NCBI RefSeq assembly: GCF_014647535.1
Contig: NZ_BMPJ01000009.1
Span: forward strand, 1 to 64,000
Reading direction: 5' to 3'
DNA from: Thermus composti
GTDB taxonomy: Bacteria; Deinococcota; Deinococci; Deinococcales; Thermaceae
DNA: 64,000 nucleotides
Below are positions 27,873-37,287 of this stretch, piece after piece. A program made the position numbers and the translations under genes. The stretch's first letter is position 1; each line of letters begins with the position of its first letter. The notes beneath the pieces were generated by a model. The model ran no database searches. It had not been told where the DNA came from and worked only from the letters and a program-made list of their open reading frames with translations.

Positions 27873-28253
27873 ATGAACCGGGCCCGGGACTGGCTCCTCC
27901 AGGCGGAGAAGGACCTGGAGATGGCCGAGATCGCCAAGGGCGCAGGAAGGCACGAATGGGCCTGTTTCGCCGCCCAGCAAGCGGCCGAGAAGGCAGTCAA
28001 GGCCCTTCACCTCCACTTGGGCCAGGAGGCCTAGGGGTACCTCGTGGCCCGGCTTCTGAAGGAGCTTCCCCTTCAGGTGCCCCAGGAACTGGTGGAAAAG
28101 GCCCGCTATCTGGATGGGCTCTATATCCCTACCCGCTACCCCGACGCCTTTCCCGAGGGGCCTTCGGCGGAGCACTACGGGCCCTTGCAGAGCGAGGAGG
28201 CCATAGGCCATGCCCGTGAGATCCTTGGGTTCGTCCGTGCTCAGATGGCCTAG
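27873..28253 (+). pseudogene. HEPN-domain protein (HepT-like) interrupted by a nonsense codon
   Basis: From ATG 27873 the frame reads a typical HEPN N-terminus (RARDWLLQAEKDLEMAEIA, then CFAAQQAAEKAVKALHLHLG) and meets TAG at 28032-28034 as codon 54. Beyond it the same frame continues with normal HEPN sequence (LVARLLKELPLQVP, LDGLYIPTRYPDAFPEG) to the stop at 28251-28253. The family usually has an aromatic residue here, so a TGG-to-TAG change is likely. No frameshift is needed. In its intact relatives this protein pairs with the nucleotidyltransferase encoded next. Confidence 0.8.
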
Positions 28254-28558
28254 CCGGGAAGAGGTGGAGGAGGCCCTAAAGGCCTGGCTCGCCCGCCACC
28301 CCATCCCTGGGCTCGTGGCCGCGGGCTACTTTGGCTCCTACGCCCGGGGGGAGGCGGGGGTGGGGAGCGATCTGGACCTTCTCCTCCTGGTGGCGCACTC
28401 CCCCCCTGGAAACGCCCCCTGGGGCTTCCCCTAGAGGAGCTTCCTGTGCCCGCGGAGGCTTGGTCTACACCCTGGAGGAGTGGAACGGCCTGCTCCAAAG
28501 AAGCCCCCGCCTGGCCCGGGTCCTGCGGGAGGAAACCCGCTGGCTCCTTCCTCCCTAG
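28210..28558 (+). pseudogene. MNT-type nucleotidyltransferase (antitoxin) broken by frameshifts
   Basis: The first frame (from about 28210) carries the minimal nucleotidyltransferase motif YFGSYARGEAGVGSDLDLLL, then stops at 28434 with a nonsense tail. A second frame holds LEELPVPAEA (about 28432-28461) and a third holds LVYTLEEWNGLLQRSPRL to the stop at 28556-28558. Joining them needs two single-base losses, after the poly-C tracts around 28400-28430 and near 28461. MntA-type enzymes AMPylate and silence HEPN toxins. Overlaps the HEPN remnant. Confidence 0.75.
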
Positions 28559-29169
28559 CGCCAGGAGACCACCCTGTCTAAGGGCAGCCGGTGGGAAGGG
28601 TAGCCCTCCTCCGCCGGGTAGCCCAAGGCCACCAGGGCGGGGATGGCGGCGTGGGAAGGAAGCCCCAGGATCGCCTTCACCCTCTCGGGGTCAAAGCCCA
28701 GCATGGGGACGCTCCCCAGGCCATAGGCCTCCAGGAGGAGGAGCAGGTAGCCCAAGAGGATGTAGCTCTGCCCCGCCGCCCAGGAGGCCCTCTCCTCCTG
28801 CCCCATGGCGGCGAAGGCCCGCTGGATGGCCTGCTTCTGGGCCTCCCTTTTCTCCCCCTGGACCCCGGGGTGGATGACCTCGTCCAGATGGTTTAGGGCG
28901 TCCTCGAGGTCGGCGCAAAGGACCAGGACCACGGGGGCCTCCTCCACCTGGGCCTGGCCGAAGGCGGCCTCCCTAAGGGCCCGCTTGGTGGCGGGGTCCC
29001 GCACCACCACGATCCGCCAGGGCTGGAGGTTCCAGGCGGAAGGAGCCCTTAGGGCGGCCTCGAGGATCTCCTTGAGAAGCCCCTCGGGCACGGGGGCTTT
29101 CCGGTAGCGGCGGATGGAGCGGCGCCTAAGGGCCGCGGTCTTGGCGTCCAGAAGGTGGGTCGCCTCCAT
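28555..29169 (-). CDS. nox: NADH oxidase / nitroreductase-family flavoenzyme
   Basis: 204 aa. Very similar to the crystallised T. thermophilus NADH oxidase: RRSIRRYRKAPVPEG at residues 15-30, APSAWNLQPWRIVVVRDP, GQSYILLGYLLLLLEAYGLG and the C-terminal ALGYPAEEGYPSHR. It binds FMN or FAD and reduces oxygen, quinones or nitro compounds with NADH; the physiological acceptor is uncertain. The frame is open upstream to 29340, but ATG 29169 matches the known protein. A TAATAT -10 lies 10 nt upstream. Confidence 0.9.
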   Translation of the reverse strand: MEATHLLDAKTAALRRRSIRRYRKAPVPEGLLKEILEAALRAPSAWNLQPWRIVVVRDPATKRALREAAFGQAQVEEAPVVLVLCADLEDALNHLDEVIHPGVQGEKREAQKQAIQRAFAAMGQEERASWAAGQSYILLGYLLLLLEAYGLGSVPMLGFDPERVKAILGLPSHAAIPALVALGYPAEEGYPSHRLPLDRVVSWR

Positions 29170-29179
29170 ACCCCGCCAA

Positions 29180-29185
29180 ATATTA
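29180..29185 (-). promoter_or_regulatory. -10 element of nox
   Basis: TAATAT on the minus strand, 10 nt before ATG 29169, in a small AT-rich island between thiL and nox. No clear -35. Confidence 0.4.
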
Positions 29186-29216
29186 AGGAGGGCCGGGGGG
29201 AAGTTTGTGAAGGCCA

Positions 29217-30158
29217 TCACGGACGGAAGTGGTCGTACCCCTTGCGGGCCACGGGACGCCCTTGGAAGTACACCCCTTCCCCCTCCAAAACCCTCCCCGC
29301 CCGGAAGAGGGGAAGCCCCACCGCCTGGGCCCTCGCCCAAAGCTCGCCCTCCCGCTCGGGAGGCACCGCCAAGACCGCCTCAAACTCCTCCCCGCCGTAA
29401 AGGACCCACTCCAAAGCCTGCGCCTCGCCCTTCGCCAGGGCCAGGACGTCCGGATAAAGGGGAAGGGCCTCCACCTCCACCCGGACCCCCGTCTCCGAAA
29501 GCTGCCAGAGGGTCTCGGCGAGGCCGTCGGAGGAGTCCAGGCTTCCCCGGGGAAGCCCCGCCAGGGCCAGAAGGCCAAGCCGGGGAAGGGGGTAAAAGGC
29601 CGCTTCCCGGATCTGGGGAAAGGCCTTCAGGTCCACCCCCTGGTAGTGGGCCCAGATGGCCGCCCCCGTCCGCCCCCAGCGGTCCCCCACCAGGTAGAGG
29701 AGATCCCCAGGGAAAGCCCTCCGGGGCAAGGGGGCCTCCGCCCAGGCGTAGCCCGCCACCGTGAGGGCCACCTCCACCCCGGCGTTGGTGTCCCCCCCGA
29801 GGAGGAAGGCCCCAAGCCGCTTGGCCGCCTCCGCCGCCCCCCGCACGAGCTCCAGGACGAAGCCCTCCTCCAGGTCCTCGGGCAGGAAGAGGCCCAAGGT
29901 GAAGCCCAAGGGCCGCCCCATCTTGACGAGGAGGTCCGAGGCGGTGGCCGCCACCCCCCGAAACCCCACCTCAAAGGGCCCCATGCCCCTTAGGGCCACC
30001 TCCCGGTAGAGGAAGCCATCGGTCTTCAGAAGCCAGGCCACCCCCTCCGCCCACACCCCCCCGGCGTCGTCCCCCGGGGGCAGGGGGGCGGCCTCGGGGT
30101 AGCCCAGGGGGGCCAGCTTGGCGAGAAGGGCCCGCTCGCCCAGGTCTTTAAGCCGCAT
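29217..30158 (-). CDS. thiL: Thiamine-monophosphate kinase
   Basis: 313 aa of the PurM/ThiL fold. Makes thiamine diphosphate from thiamine phosphate. Metal- and ATP-binding motifs are present: PGDDAGG near residue 28, LLKTDGFLY, AATASDLLVKMG, LGGDTNAG, SLDSSDGLAETL and YGGEEFEAVL. No other thiamine gene is nearby. A TAGCCT -10 is 6 nt upstream of the ATG, so it is probably leaderless. Confidence 0.93.
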   Translation of the reverse strand: MRLKDLGERALLAKLAPLGYPEAAPLPPGDDAGGVWAEGVAWLLKTDGFLYREVALRGMGPFEVGFRGVAATASDLLVKMGRPLGFTLGLFLPEDLEEGFVLELVRGAAEAAKRLGAFLLGGDTNAGVEVALTVAGYAWAEAPLPRRAFPGDLLYLVGDRWGRTGAAIWAHYQGVDLKAFPQIREAAFYPLPRLGLLALAGLPRGSLDSSDGLAETLWQLSETGVRVEVEALPLYPDVLALAKGEAQALEWVLYGGEEFEAVLAVPPEREGELWARAQAVGLPLFRAGRVLEGEGVYFQGRPVARKGYDHFRP

Positions 30159-30164
30159 ACATCC

Positions 30165-30179
30165 AGGCTAGGGTATCAT
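30165..30179. promoter_or_regulatory. Divergent -10 elements of thiL and the ComB-like gene
   Basis: TAGCCT (minus, 30170-30165) is 6 nt from thiL; TATCAT (plus, 30174-30179) is 6 nt from GTG 30186. The two hexamers and their layout are the same as between panB and ruvB, but here separated by 3 bp. Confidence 0.5.
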
Positions 30180-30185
30180 GGCGGG

Positions 30186-30902
30186 GTGTGCCGGGTTGAC
30201 CTGTGCCTGAGGCCGGCCCAAGGTCCCCTGATCCTGGTGGAGGTCCTGCCCGCAGGAAGCGTCCTCACCCGGCTTCTCGCCCTGGGGGCCAAAGAGGTCT
30301 GGGTGGCCCCGGGCCCCAAGGTGGCCCGCCTTTTGGCCGAGGCCCTGGGCCGGGAGGCGCTCCTTTTGGGGGAGGTGGAGGGGTTTCCCCCTGAAGGGTT
30401 CCACGGGAGGCTTTCCCTTTTGGACCTGGAAAGGACCGAGGTTAGGGGCCGGCGGGCGGTCCTCGTGGCTCCCCTTCTCAACCAAAGCCTCCTCCCCGGG
30501 GAGGAGGAGGTCTATTTGGCGAGCCTCCGGAACGCCAAGGCGGTCTTGGAGCTGGCCAAGCGCCTAAAGAACCTCACCCTCCGCCCCTCGGGGGCCCCGG
30601 ACCCCCTCCTCTCCGCCGCCGTGGCCGTGGGCTTCTTGCAAAAAAGGCTCGCCCCCGAAGGGCCTCCAAACCTCACCACCGCCCTCCTCAAGGCCTTCCC
30701 CGATCCCCAGGAGGCCCTCTTCCAAAGCCCGGAGGGCCAGGCCCTCCACAAGGAGGGGCGCACGGAGGAGCTGGCCTGGGCGAGCCTCATCGGGGTGGAC
30801 CCGGTGGTGCCCAGGCTCGCCGAGGTGCGCTTCTTCCCCAAGGAGGCCCACGGCCTAAGCCAGGACCGCTACGCCCAAAGGTACGTGCCATGGAGCGCCT
30901 GA
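30186..30902 (+). CDS. ComB-like protein (2-phosphosulfolactate phosphatase family), possibly inactive
   Basis: 238 aa. The overall plan follows ComB (PF04029): a first strand LILVEVLPAGSVLTRLLALG with GAKEVWVAP, an LLGEVEGFPPEGFHG segment, and AVLVAPLLNQ, LASLRNAKAVLELAKR. The catalytic DVxRATxT signature is altered to EVLPAGSVLT. So the fold assignment is moderately supported, but the sulfolactate reaction is doubtful. GTG 30186 is chosen because TATCAT lies 6 nt upstream. It overlaps the glycosyltransferase gene by 13 nt, suggesting one operon. Confidence 0.5.
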   Translation: MCRVDLCLRPAQGPLILVEVLPAGSVLTRLLALGAKEVWVAPGPKVARLLAEALGREALLLGEVEGFPPEGFHGRLSLLDLERTEVRGRRAVLVAPLLNQSLLPGEEEVYLASLRNAKAVLELAKRLKNLTLRPSGAPDPLLSAAVAVGFLQKRLAPEGPPNLTTALLKAFPDPQEALFQSPEGQALHKEGRTEELAWASLIGVDPVVPRLAEVRFFPKEAHGLSQDRYAQRYVPWSA

Positions 30903-31594
30903 CCCTCCTCGGCCTCCCCTTAGACCCTGTGGACATGGAGGAGGCCCTAAGGCGCATCGGGGGCTTCCTCCAGGGGGAGGGAACCCGCCAGGTGGTGACC
31001 CTCAACCCCGAGATCGCCGTAAGGGCCCAGGAGGACGAGGCCCTGAGGCGGGCCATCCTCGAGGCCGACCTCATCACCCCGGACGGGGTGGGGATCCTCT
31101 GGGCGGTGCGGCGCCTCCACGGCCTGTCCCTTAAAGAAAGGGTCACGGGGGTGGACCTCACCCTGGCCCTCTTCCGCCGCTTCCCCGGGATCCGGGTCTA
31201 CCTCCTCGGGGGGAAGCCAGGGGTGGCGGAGCGGGCCGCCCGGGAAGTGGAGCGCCTGGGAGGTGTGGTGGTGGGCTTCCACCACGGCTACTTCCAGGAG
31301 GAGGCCCCGGTGGTGGCGGCCATCCGGGAAGCCCGCCCCGACCTCCTCCTGGTGGGCATGGGGGAAAGGCAGGAGACCTTCATCCACCGCCACAAGGCCC
31401 ACCTGGGGGCCCGGGTGGCCATGGGGGTGGGGGGCACCCTGGACGTCCTGGCGGGGGAGGCGAGGCGCCCCCCCCTCTGGGCCCAAAGGCTTGGCCTGGA
31501 GTGGCTCCTAAGGGTGGGGCTGGACCCCAAGCGCTGGCGCCGGGCCCCGAGGCTTTTCCGCTTCGCTTACCTGGTCCTCAGGGAAAGGCGCTAG
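30890..31594 (+). CDS. WecG/TagA/CpsF-family glycosyltransferase
   Basis: 234 aa. Family motifs: LNPEIAVRAQEDEALRRAI near residue 38, LITPDGVGILWAVRRLHG near 62, RVYLLGGKPGVAERAA, LLVGMGERQETFIHRHK and VGGTLDVLAGEARRPP. These enzymes add N-acetylmannosaminuronate or related sugars to lipid-linked precursors of surface polysaccharide. It overlaps the ComB-like gene and is followed 9 nt later by a secreted TPR protein, hinting at a cell-surface function of the group. Confidence 0.88.
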   Translation: MERLTLLGLPLDPVDMEEALRRIGGFLQGEGTRQVVTLNPEIAVRAQEDEALRRAILEADLITPDGVGILWAVRRLHGLSLKERVTGVDLTLALFRRFPGIRVYLLGGKPGVAERAAREVERLGGVVVGFHHGYFQEEAPVVAAIREARPDLLLVGMGERQETFIHRHKAHLGARVAMGVGGTLDVLAGEARRPPLWAQRLGLEWLLRVGLDPKRWRRAPRLFRFAYLVLRERR

Positions 31595-31603
31595 AATGGC
31601 CCC

Positions 31604-33487
31604 ATGAAGCGTCTTTGGGTAGGTCTTTTTCTCCTCGGCCTCGCCCTGGGCCAAGGCCTCGTCCTCCCCTTTGAGGGGCCCCAAGGGTACACCCTGGCCC
31701 AGGCCTTCGCCCAAGGCCTGAAGGCCCCGCCCCCCACCCTCCTCGCCCTTCTCCTCCCCGACCTCCCCTGGCGGGGAAGCTACGAGCTTGCCGGGGGGCT
31801 CTACACCAAGGCGGGGGCCCGGCTCGCCCAGGCGGCCACGGGGGCGGACTGGGTCCTTCTGGGGCGGGAAGAGGCGGGGGGGCTCAGGCTCTTCCTGGCC
31901 CGCAAAGGGGGGGTCAAGGAGGGCCTCTTCCCCACCCCCGAGCTCGGGTGGCTATGGCTCCAGGGGGAGGGCCTCGCCCCCCGCTTTAGCCCCCTCCCCA
32001 CGCCCTCCCTCCCGGAGGAAAGGCTTCGGGCCCTGGCCCAAGGGGAGGACCCAGACCCCCTCCACCGGTCGGCTTTGGACCTGAAGGAAGGCCGGGGTAG
32101 CGGGCTTCTTGAGGGGCTTCTTCCCCAGAGGCTTCTTCTCCTCTGGCAGGGGAGGCTTCCCAGGGCCTACGAGGCCTTCCGGCTCCTCGCCGAGGGGAAG
32201 CGGGAGGAGGCCTTGGCCCTGGCGGAGGCCATGGGGGAGGGGGACGTCCTGGAAAGGACGGCGGCCCACCTGGTCTATAGGATCCTCGAGGACGAGCGCT
32301 GGAAGGCCTCGGCGAGGCGGCTTGCGGAGGCCTTCCCCGAGCTTCCCCTGGCCTGGGAGGAGGTGAGCTTCGCCGCCTTCCAAGAGGGGAAGGGAGAAGA
32401 GGCCAAAGAAGCCCTCCTCAAGGCCCTCGCCCTCCGCCCGGACTCCTGGCTCTACTGGACCAACCTGGGCTGGGCCTACCACCTCACCGGGGACCTCCCC
32501 CGGGCCATCCGGGCCTCAGAAAGGGCGGTGGCCCTAGAGCCCAACGCCACCGCCTACTACAACCTGGGGCTCTTTAGGGCCATCTACGGGGACTTCCTGG
32601 GGGCCAAGGCCGCCTACGACCGGGCCCTGAGGCTGGACCAGGGGGAGGACTATCCCGAGGCGCTAAAAGACTTGGAGGAGCGGGAAGAGCCCCTCGCCCT
32701 CTTCTTCCGGGCCTACCTTTCCGAGCGGGTGGGCCTCCCCGCCAAGCCCCTCTACGAGGCCTTCCTGAAGGCCCACCCCCGCCACCCCGCCGCCTTCGCC
32801 GCAAGAAGGGCCCTGGCCAGGGAGGCGGAGGCCCCCAAGCTTTCCCTGAGGAAGCTCACCCTCATCCCCGGGGACATGGACGCCAGGCCCTTCCGGGCGG
32901 GCGAGGCCATCTTCCCCGAGGTGGCCCTGGAAAGAAGGCCCTACCTCCCCAAGGCCACCCTCACCACCCGCCTTTACCGGGAAGGCACCCTCCTTGCCCA
33001 GGAGGAAAAGCCCCTCGCCTTCCCCCCCCTCACCGTGGCCCTCTCGGAGGTGGCCCCGCCCGTGATCCCCGAAGCCCCCGGGCGCTACCTCCTGGAGGTG
33101 GCCTACGGGGAGACCGCCTTGCGGGTGGAGCTGGAGGTAGGCCCGCCGAGCCTGGCCCGGAAGCTCTACGCCTTGGGCCTCGAGGCCAAGGACCTCTCGG
33201 GCCGCCCCCTCCTCACCCCCAAGGAGGCCCTGGGGGAAAACGGAGAGACCCTCCTTTTGCAAAGGACCCGGCATGCCCTCCAGGAAGCGGCCCCGCTGGC
33301 CACCGCGGGAAGCCTGGGAAAGCCCCTGGAAAAGGGACCCTACGCCGGGAAAAGCGTCCGGGAGATCCTGCAAGCGCCCCCAGAGGAGGCGGTCCGGGCC
33401 TTCTTCCAGGCGGTCCTGGAAGACCCCGCCCTCCTGGGCGAAAACGACGTGGTCAACGCCTTCGTGAACTGGCTGCTTGGGGAGTGA
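31604..33487 (+). CDS. Secreted tetratricopeptide-repeat protein
   Basis: 627 aa. A Sec signal peptide is clear (MKRLWVGLFLLGLALG, no lipobox Cys), so the protein is periplasmic or surface-exposed. TPR-like units lie around residues 260-340 (SWLYWTNLGWAYHLTGDLPR, TAYYNLGLFRAIYGDFLG). The C-terminal third (from about 420) is rich in beta strands and Pro and is not recognised. Substrate or partner unknown. Downstream there is a strong hairpin terminator at 33499-33526. Confidence 0.8.
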   Translation: MKRLWVGLFLLGLALGQGLVLPFEGPQGYTLAQAFAQGLKAPPPTLLALLLPDLPWRGSYELAGGLYTKAGARLAQAATGADWVLLGREEAGGLRLFLARKGGVKEGLFPTPELGWLWLQGEGLAPRFSPLPTPSLPEERLRALAQGEDPDPLHRSALDLKEGRGSGLLEGLLPQRLLLLWQGRLPRAYEAFRLLAEGKREEALALAEAMGEGDVLERTAAHLVYRILEDERWKASARRLAEAFPELPLAWEEVSFAAFQEGKGEEAKEALLKALALRPDSWLYWTNLGWAYHLTGDLPRAIRASERAVALEPNATAYYNLGLFRAIYGDFLGAKAAYDRALRLDQGEDYPEALKDLEEREEPLALFFRAYLSERVGLPAKPLYEAFLKAHPRHPAAFAARRALAREAEAPKLSLRKLTLIPGDMDARPFRAGEAIFPEVALERRPYLPKATLTTRLYREGTLLAQEEKPLAFPPLTVALSEVAPPVIPEAPGRYLLEVAYGETALRVELEVGPPSLARKLYALGLEAKDLSGRPLLTPKEALGENGETLLLQRTRHALQEAAPLATAGSLGKPLEKGPYAGKSVREILQAPPEEAVRAFFQAVLEDPALLGENDVVNAFVNWLLGE

Positions 33488-33498
33488 GGAACAGGCTG

Positions 33499-33526
33499 CC
33501 CCCCGGGAGGACCCGGGGGGCTTTCT
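33499..33526. terminator. Terminator between the secreted TPR gene and tRNA-Ala
   Basis: CCCCCCGGG (33499-33507), AGGA loop, CCCGGGGGG (33512-33520), then CTTTCT on the plus strand. Being nearly palindromic it may also end the tRNA transcript from the other side, although there is no T-tract in that direction. Confidence 0.65.
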
Positions 33527-33601
33527 GGTGGAGCCGACGGGACTCGAACCCGTGACCTCCTGAGTGCGATTCAGGCGCGCTCCCAGCTGCGCCACGGCCC
33601 C
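33526..33601 (-). tRNA. tRNA-Ala(CGC)
   Basis: On the minus strand the 76-nt cloverleaf starts GGGGCCG and ends CGGCTCC-A-CCA with the CCA encoded. The anticodon arm is CCTGA-ATCGCAC-TCAGG, giving anticodon CGC (codon GCG). The acceptor stem has the G3-U70 wobble that is the main identity element of alanine tRNA. The T-arm (GGGTTCGAGTCCC) is standard. Confidence 0.96.
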
Positions 33602-33612
33602 ACGCGCCCTTT

Positions 33613-33642
33613 AGGGTACGCGAGGGGGAGGGGCTTTGTCTA
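33613..33642 (-). promoter_or_regulatory. Promoter of tRNA-Ala
   Basis: Minus strand: -35 TAGACA (33642-33637), 18-nt spacer, -10 TACCCT (33618-33613), 11 nt before the mature tRNA 5' end, leaving a short 5' leader for RNase P. The -35 overlaps the stop codon of the upstream small secreted gene. Confidence 0.6.
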
Positions 33643-33978
33643 GCCCCCCTCCTTAAGCCGCACCTCCACCCGGCCCTTCTTGTCCTTCACGGAGAGGGTG
33701 GCCTTGGCCTTGCCCTTGCGGTACTCCGCTTTCCACTCCTTCTTCTTCACCTGGTACTTGGTGCGCACCCAACCCCGGCGGCGCAGGTCCTCGTCGTGGT
33801 AGCGGAAGACCGCCTCCGCCCGGGAGGCGCCATAGACCACCAGGATCCCCTGGGGCTCCGCCACCCGCTCCACCACCACCGCCTGGGGGAAAAGACCCAA
33901 GGAAAGCTCCGCCGTCACCCGGACCTCCAAGGCCCAGGCCAGGGCCAAAAAGGGAAGGGCAAGAATCAAGCGCCGCAT
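33640..33978 (-). CDS. Small secreted protein of unknown function
   Basis: 112 aa. The N-terminus is a signal peptide (MRRLILALPFLALAWA then LEVRV). The mature part has alternating beta-type residues and a very basic C-terminal third rich in Lys (for example YQVKKKEWKAEYRKGKAKAT). I do not recognise a family. ATG 33978 is preferred because TACCCT lies 6 nt upstream; a start at 33996 would precede the signal peptide with six extra residues. Divergent from ddrA. Confidence 0.7.
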   Translation of the reverse strand: MRRLILALPFLALAWALEVRVTAELSLGLFPQAVVVERVAEPQGILVVYGASRAEAVFRYHDEDLRRRGWVRTKYQVKKKEWKAEYRKGKAKATLSVKDKKGRVEVRLKEGG

Positions 33979-33984
33979 GCCCCA

Positions 33985-33990
33985 AGGGTA
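33985..33990 (-). promoter_or_regulatory. -10 element of the small secreted gene
   Basis: TACCCT on the minus strand, 6 nt before ATG 33978; leaderless arrangement. Confidence 0.4.
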
Positions 33991-34028
33991 TCCCAAGACA
34001 ACCCCTTTTAGGTGAAAGCCTCCTCAAG

Positions 34029-34034
34029 TAGACT
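34029..34034 (+). promoter_or_regulatory. -10 element of ddrA
   Basis: TAGACT, 6 nt before GTG 34041; leaderless arrangement. A weak -35-like TTTTAG lies about 17 nt upstream. I see no palindromic radiation/desiccation response motif. Confidence 0.45.
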
Positions 34035-34040
34035 TAAAGG

Positions 34041-34672
34041 GTGGACGAAGTCTGGCGGAAACTGGCCGAGCCCTTTCCTCCGGGAGAGGTCCAGTGGCGG
34101 GTGGAAGCCCTTTCCCGGGACAAGAAGCGGGCCTTGGTGGTCCCTTACGTGGACGCCCGCACCGTCTTGGACCGCTTGGACAAGGTGGTGGGGCCCGAAG
34201 GTTGGCACGACGCCTACGAGGTCCTCTCCGACCAGGAGCGCACCTTAAGGGACGAGCGGGGGGAGCGGAAGGAAAGGCTTTGCGAGGTGAAGTGCCGCCT
34301 CACGGTCCTCGGGGTCACCAAGGAGGACGTGGGCGAGGGGGACACCTTAAAGGCCGCCTTCTCCGACGCCCTCAAGCGGGCGGCGGTGAAGTTCGGGGTG
34401 GGGCGGTACCTCTACCGCCTGGAGAAGCAGTGGGTGGACTACGACCCGGAGAAGGGGCGCTTCACCCCGCCCAAGCTCCCCGAGCCCGAGGACGAGGCGG
34501 AAGAGGAGGAAAAGCCCGAGGCCTACCGCCTCATAGACCAGCTCCTGGAGCGCCTGAAGGAAAAGGGCCTGGGCAAGGAGGCGGCCCGGATCATCACCAA
34601 ATACGGGGGCTACGGCAAGACCCCTGAGGAGACCCGGCGCCTCTACGGGGAGCTTCGGGCCCTCCTCAAGGG

Positions 34673-34676
<4 letters not shown>
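34041..34676 (+). CDS. ddrA: Rad52-like single-strand annealing / DNA end protection protein DdrA
   Basis: 211 aa. The Rad52/22 core is plain: FPPGEVQWRVEALSRDKKRA near the N-terminus, VPYVDARTVLDRLDKVVGPEGW, and the RKERLCEVKCRLTVLGVTK-EDVGE to FSDALKRAAVKFGVGRYLYRL block. In Deinococcus DdrA binds 3' single-strand ends after damage. The C-terminal 60 residues are acidic then helical, typical of the Thermus form. GTG start. Coupled to the phosphoesterase gene by ATGA. Confidence 0.88.
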
Positions 34677-36223
<1,547 letters not shown>

Positions 36224-36224
<1 letters not shown>

Positions 36225-36310
36225 CCAAACCTTGCCCCCAAGAAGGAGCGCTACACCGTTTGGCCCTCCCTTGGTGTAGCCCACTCCCCTTGCCCCGAGA
36301 AGGGGGTGGT
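36224..36310 (+). other. Structured leader with interleaved perfect inverted repeats (pseudoknot candidate)
   Basis: GCCAAAC (36224-36230) is the perfect complement of GTTTGGC (36258-36264); GCTACACC (36250-36257) is the perfect complement of GGTGTAGC (36273-36280). The order a-b-a'-b' would make an H-type pseudoknot. A third hairpin follows: CCACTCCCCTT (36281-36291) with AAGGGGGTGG (36300-36309), 8-nt loop, one bulge and one G-U. It lies between rsmA and nuoA with no T-tract. Two halves of the region also resemble each other (GTAGCC ... TTGCCCC ... AGAAGG). Confidence 0.45.
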
Positions 36311-36376
36311 AAGATGGGCGGGAAAAGAGGCAGGGCCTTGGGGGTTAGGGTCCTGTCCTCGTGAAGAGATGCACGA

Positions 36377-36391
36377 AAGGAGGGGACCTTG
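36377..36391 (+). promoter_or_regulatory. Ribosome binding site and TTG start of nuoA
   Basis: AAGGAGGGG (36377-36385) is 3 nt before TTG 36389-36391. This strong site fixes the start, since no ATG precedes the first membrane helix. I could not pick a convincing nuo promoter in 36311-36376. Confidence 0.65.
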
Positions 36392-36748
36392 GCGCCGGTT
36401 GCGGAGTACGTGAACGTCCTGATCTACCTGGGGGTGGCCCTCTTCATCGGGGTGGCGGCCCTTGTGGCGGGGGCCCTCCTCGGCCCCAAGAAGCCGGGGC
36501 GGGCCAAGCTCATGCCCTACGAGTCGGGGAACGACCCCGCCGGGGAGGTGAAGCGCTTTCCCGTCCACTTCTACGTAGTGGCCATGCTCTTCATCCTCTT
36601 TGACGTGGAGGTGGCCTTCCTCTGGCCCTACGCCGTGAGCGCGGGCGGGCTTGGCCTCTATGGCTTCCTCGGGGTTCTGGCCTTCACCCTCCTCCTCTTC
36701 GTGGGCTTCCTCTACGAGTGGTGGAAGGGGGTGATGCGGTGGCACTGA
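36389..36748 (+). CDS. nuoA: NADH-quinone oxidoreductase subunit A (Nqo7)
   Basis: 119 aa, three membrane helices. Part of the arm junction near the quinone site of complex [22 protein letters not shown] (the loop between helices 1 and 2, slightly shortened here in reading) and [15 protein letters not shown] carry the family's conserved acidic residues. First of a 14-gene operon in which genes overlap or nearly touch. Confidence 0.96.
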   Translation: MAPVAEYVNVLIYLGVALFIGVAALVAGALLGPKKPGRAKLMPYESGNDPAGEVKRFPVHFYVVAMLFILFDVEVAFLWPYAVSAGGLGLYGFLGVLAFTLLLFVGFLYEWWKGVMRWH

Positions 36749-37284
36749 AGGACCTGTTTGAGCGGGACGTGCAGGAGCTGGAAAGGGAGGGGATCCTCTT
36801 CACCACCCTGGAAAAGCTGGTGGCCTGGGGGCGGAGCAACTCCCTGTGGCCCGCCACCTTCGGCCTCGCCTGCTGCGCCATAGAGATGATGGCCTCCACG
36901 GACGCCAGGAACGACCTGGCCCGCTTCGGGAGCGAGGTCTTCCGGGCAAGCCCCCGCCAGGCGGACGTGATGATCGTGGCGGGCAGGCTCTCCAAGAAGA
37001 TGGCCCCGGTGATGCGCCGGGTCTGGGAGCAGATGCCCGACCCCAAGTGGGTGATCTCCATGGGGGCCTGCGCCAGCTCCGGGGGGATGTTCAACAACTA
37101 CGCCATCGTGCAGAACGTGGACTCGGTGGTGCCCGTGGACGTCTACGTCCCCGGCTGCCCTCCCCGCCCCGAGGCCCTCATCTACGCGGTGATGCAGCTC
37201 CAGAAAAAGATCCGGGGCCAGGCCTACGACGAAAAGGGGCGGAAGCTTCCCCCCGTGGCCGCCTGGCAACGGACGAGGGGGTGA
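36739..37284 (+). CDS. nuoB: NADH-quinone oxidoreductase subunit B (Nqo6)
   Basis: 181 aa. Holds the N2 [4Fe-4S] cluster, the last donor to quinone: the tandem cysteines in [11 protein letters not shown], plus Cys in [11 protein letters not shown] and [14 protein letters not shown] 36739 gives the known N-terminus ([12 protein letters not shown]). It overlaps nuoA by 10 nt. Confidence 0.97.
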   Translation: MALKDLFERDVQELEREGILFTTLEKLVAWGRSNSLWPATFGLACCAIEMMASTDARNDLARFGSEVFRASPRQADVMIVAGRLSKKMAPVMRRVWEQMPDPKWVISMGACASSGGMFNNYAIVQNVDSVVPVDVYVPGCPPRPEALIYAVMQLQKKIRGQAYDEKGRKLPPVAAWQRTRG

Positions 37285-37287
37285 GGC

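Noticed and set aside
27873-28558. An active HEPN/MNT defence or toxin-antitoxin module
   Set aside because: A stop at codon 54 and two frameshifts break both reading frames as given.
33613-33642. A coding extension of the small secreted gene over the tRNA promoter
   Set aside because: The stop codon at 33640-33642 closes the frame; the overlap with the -35 box is only positional.
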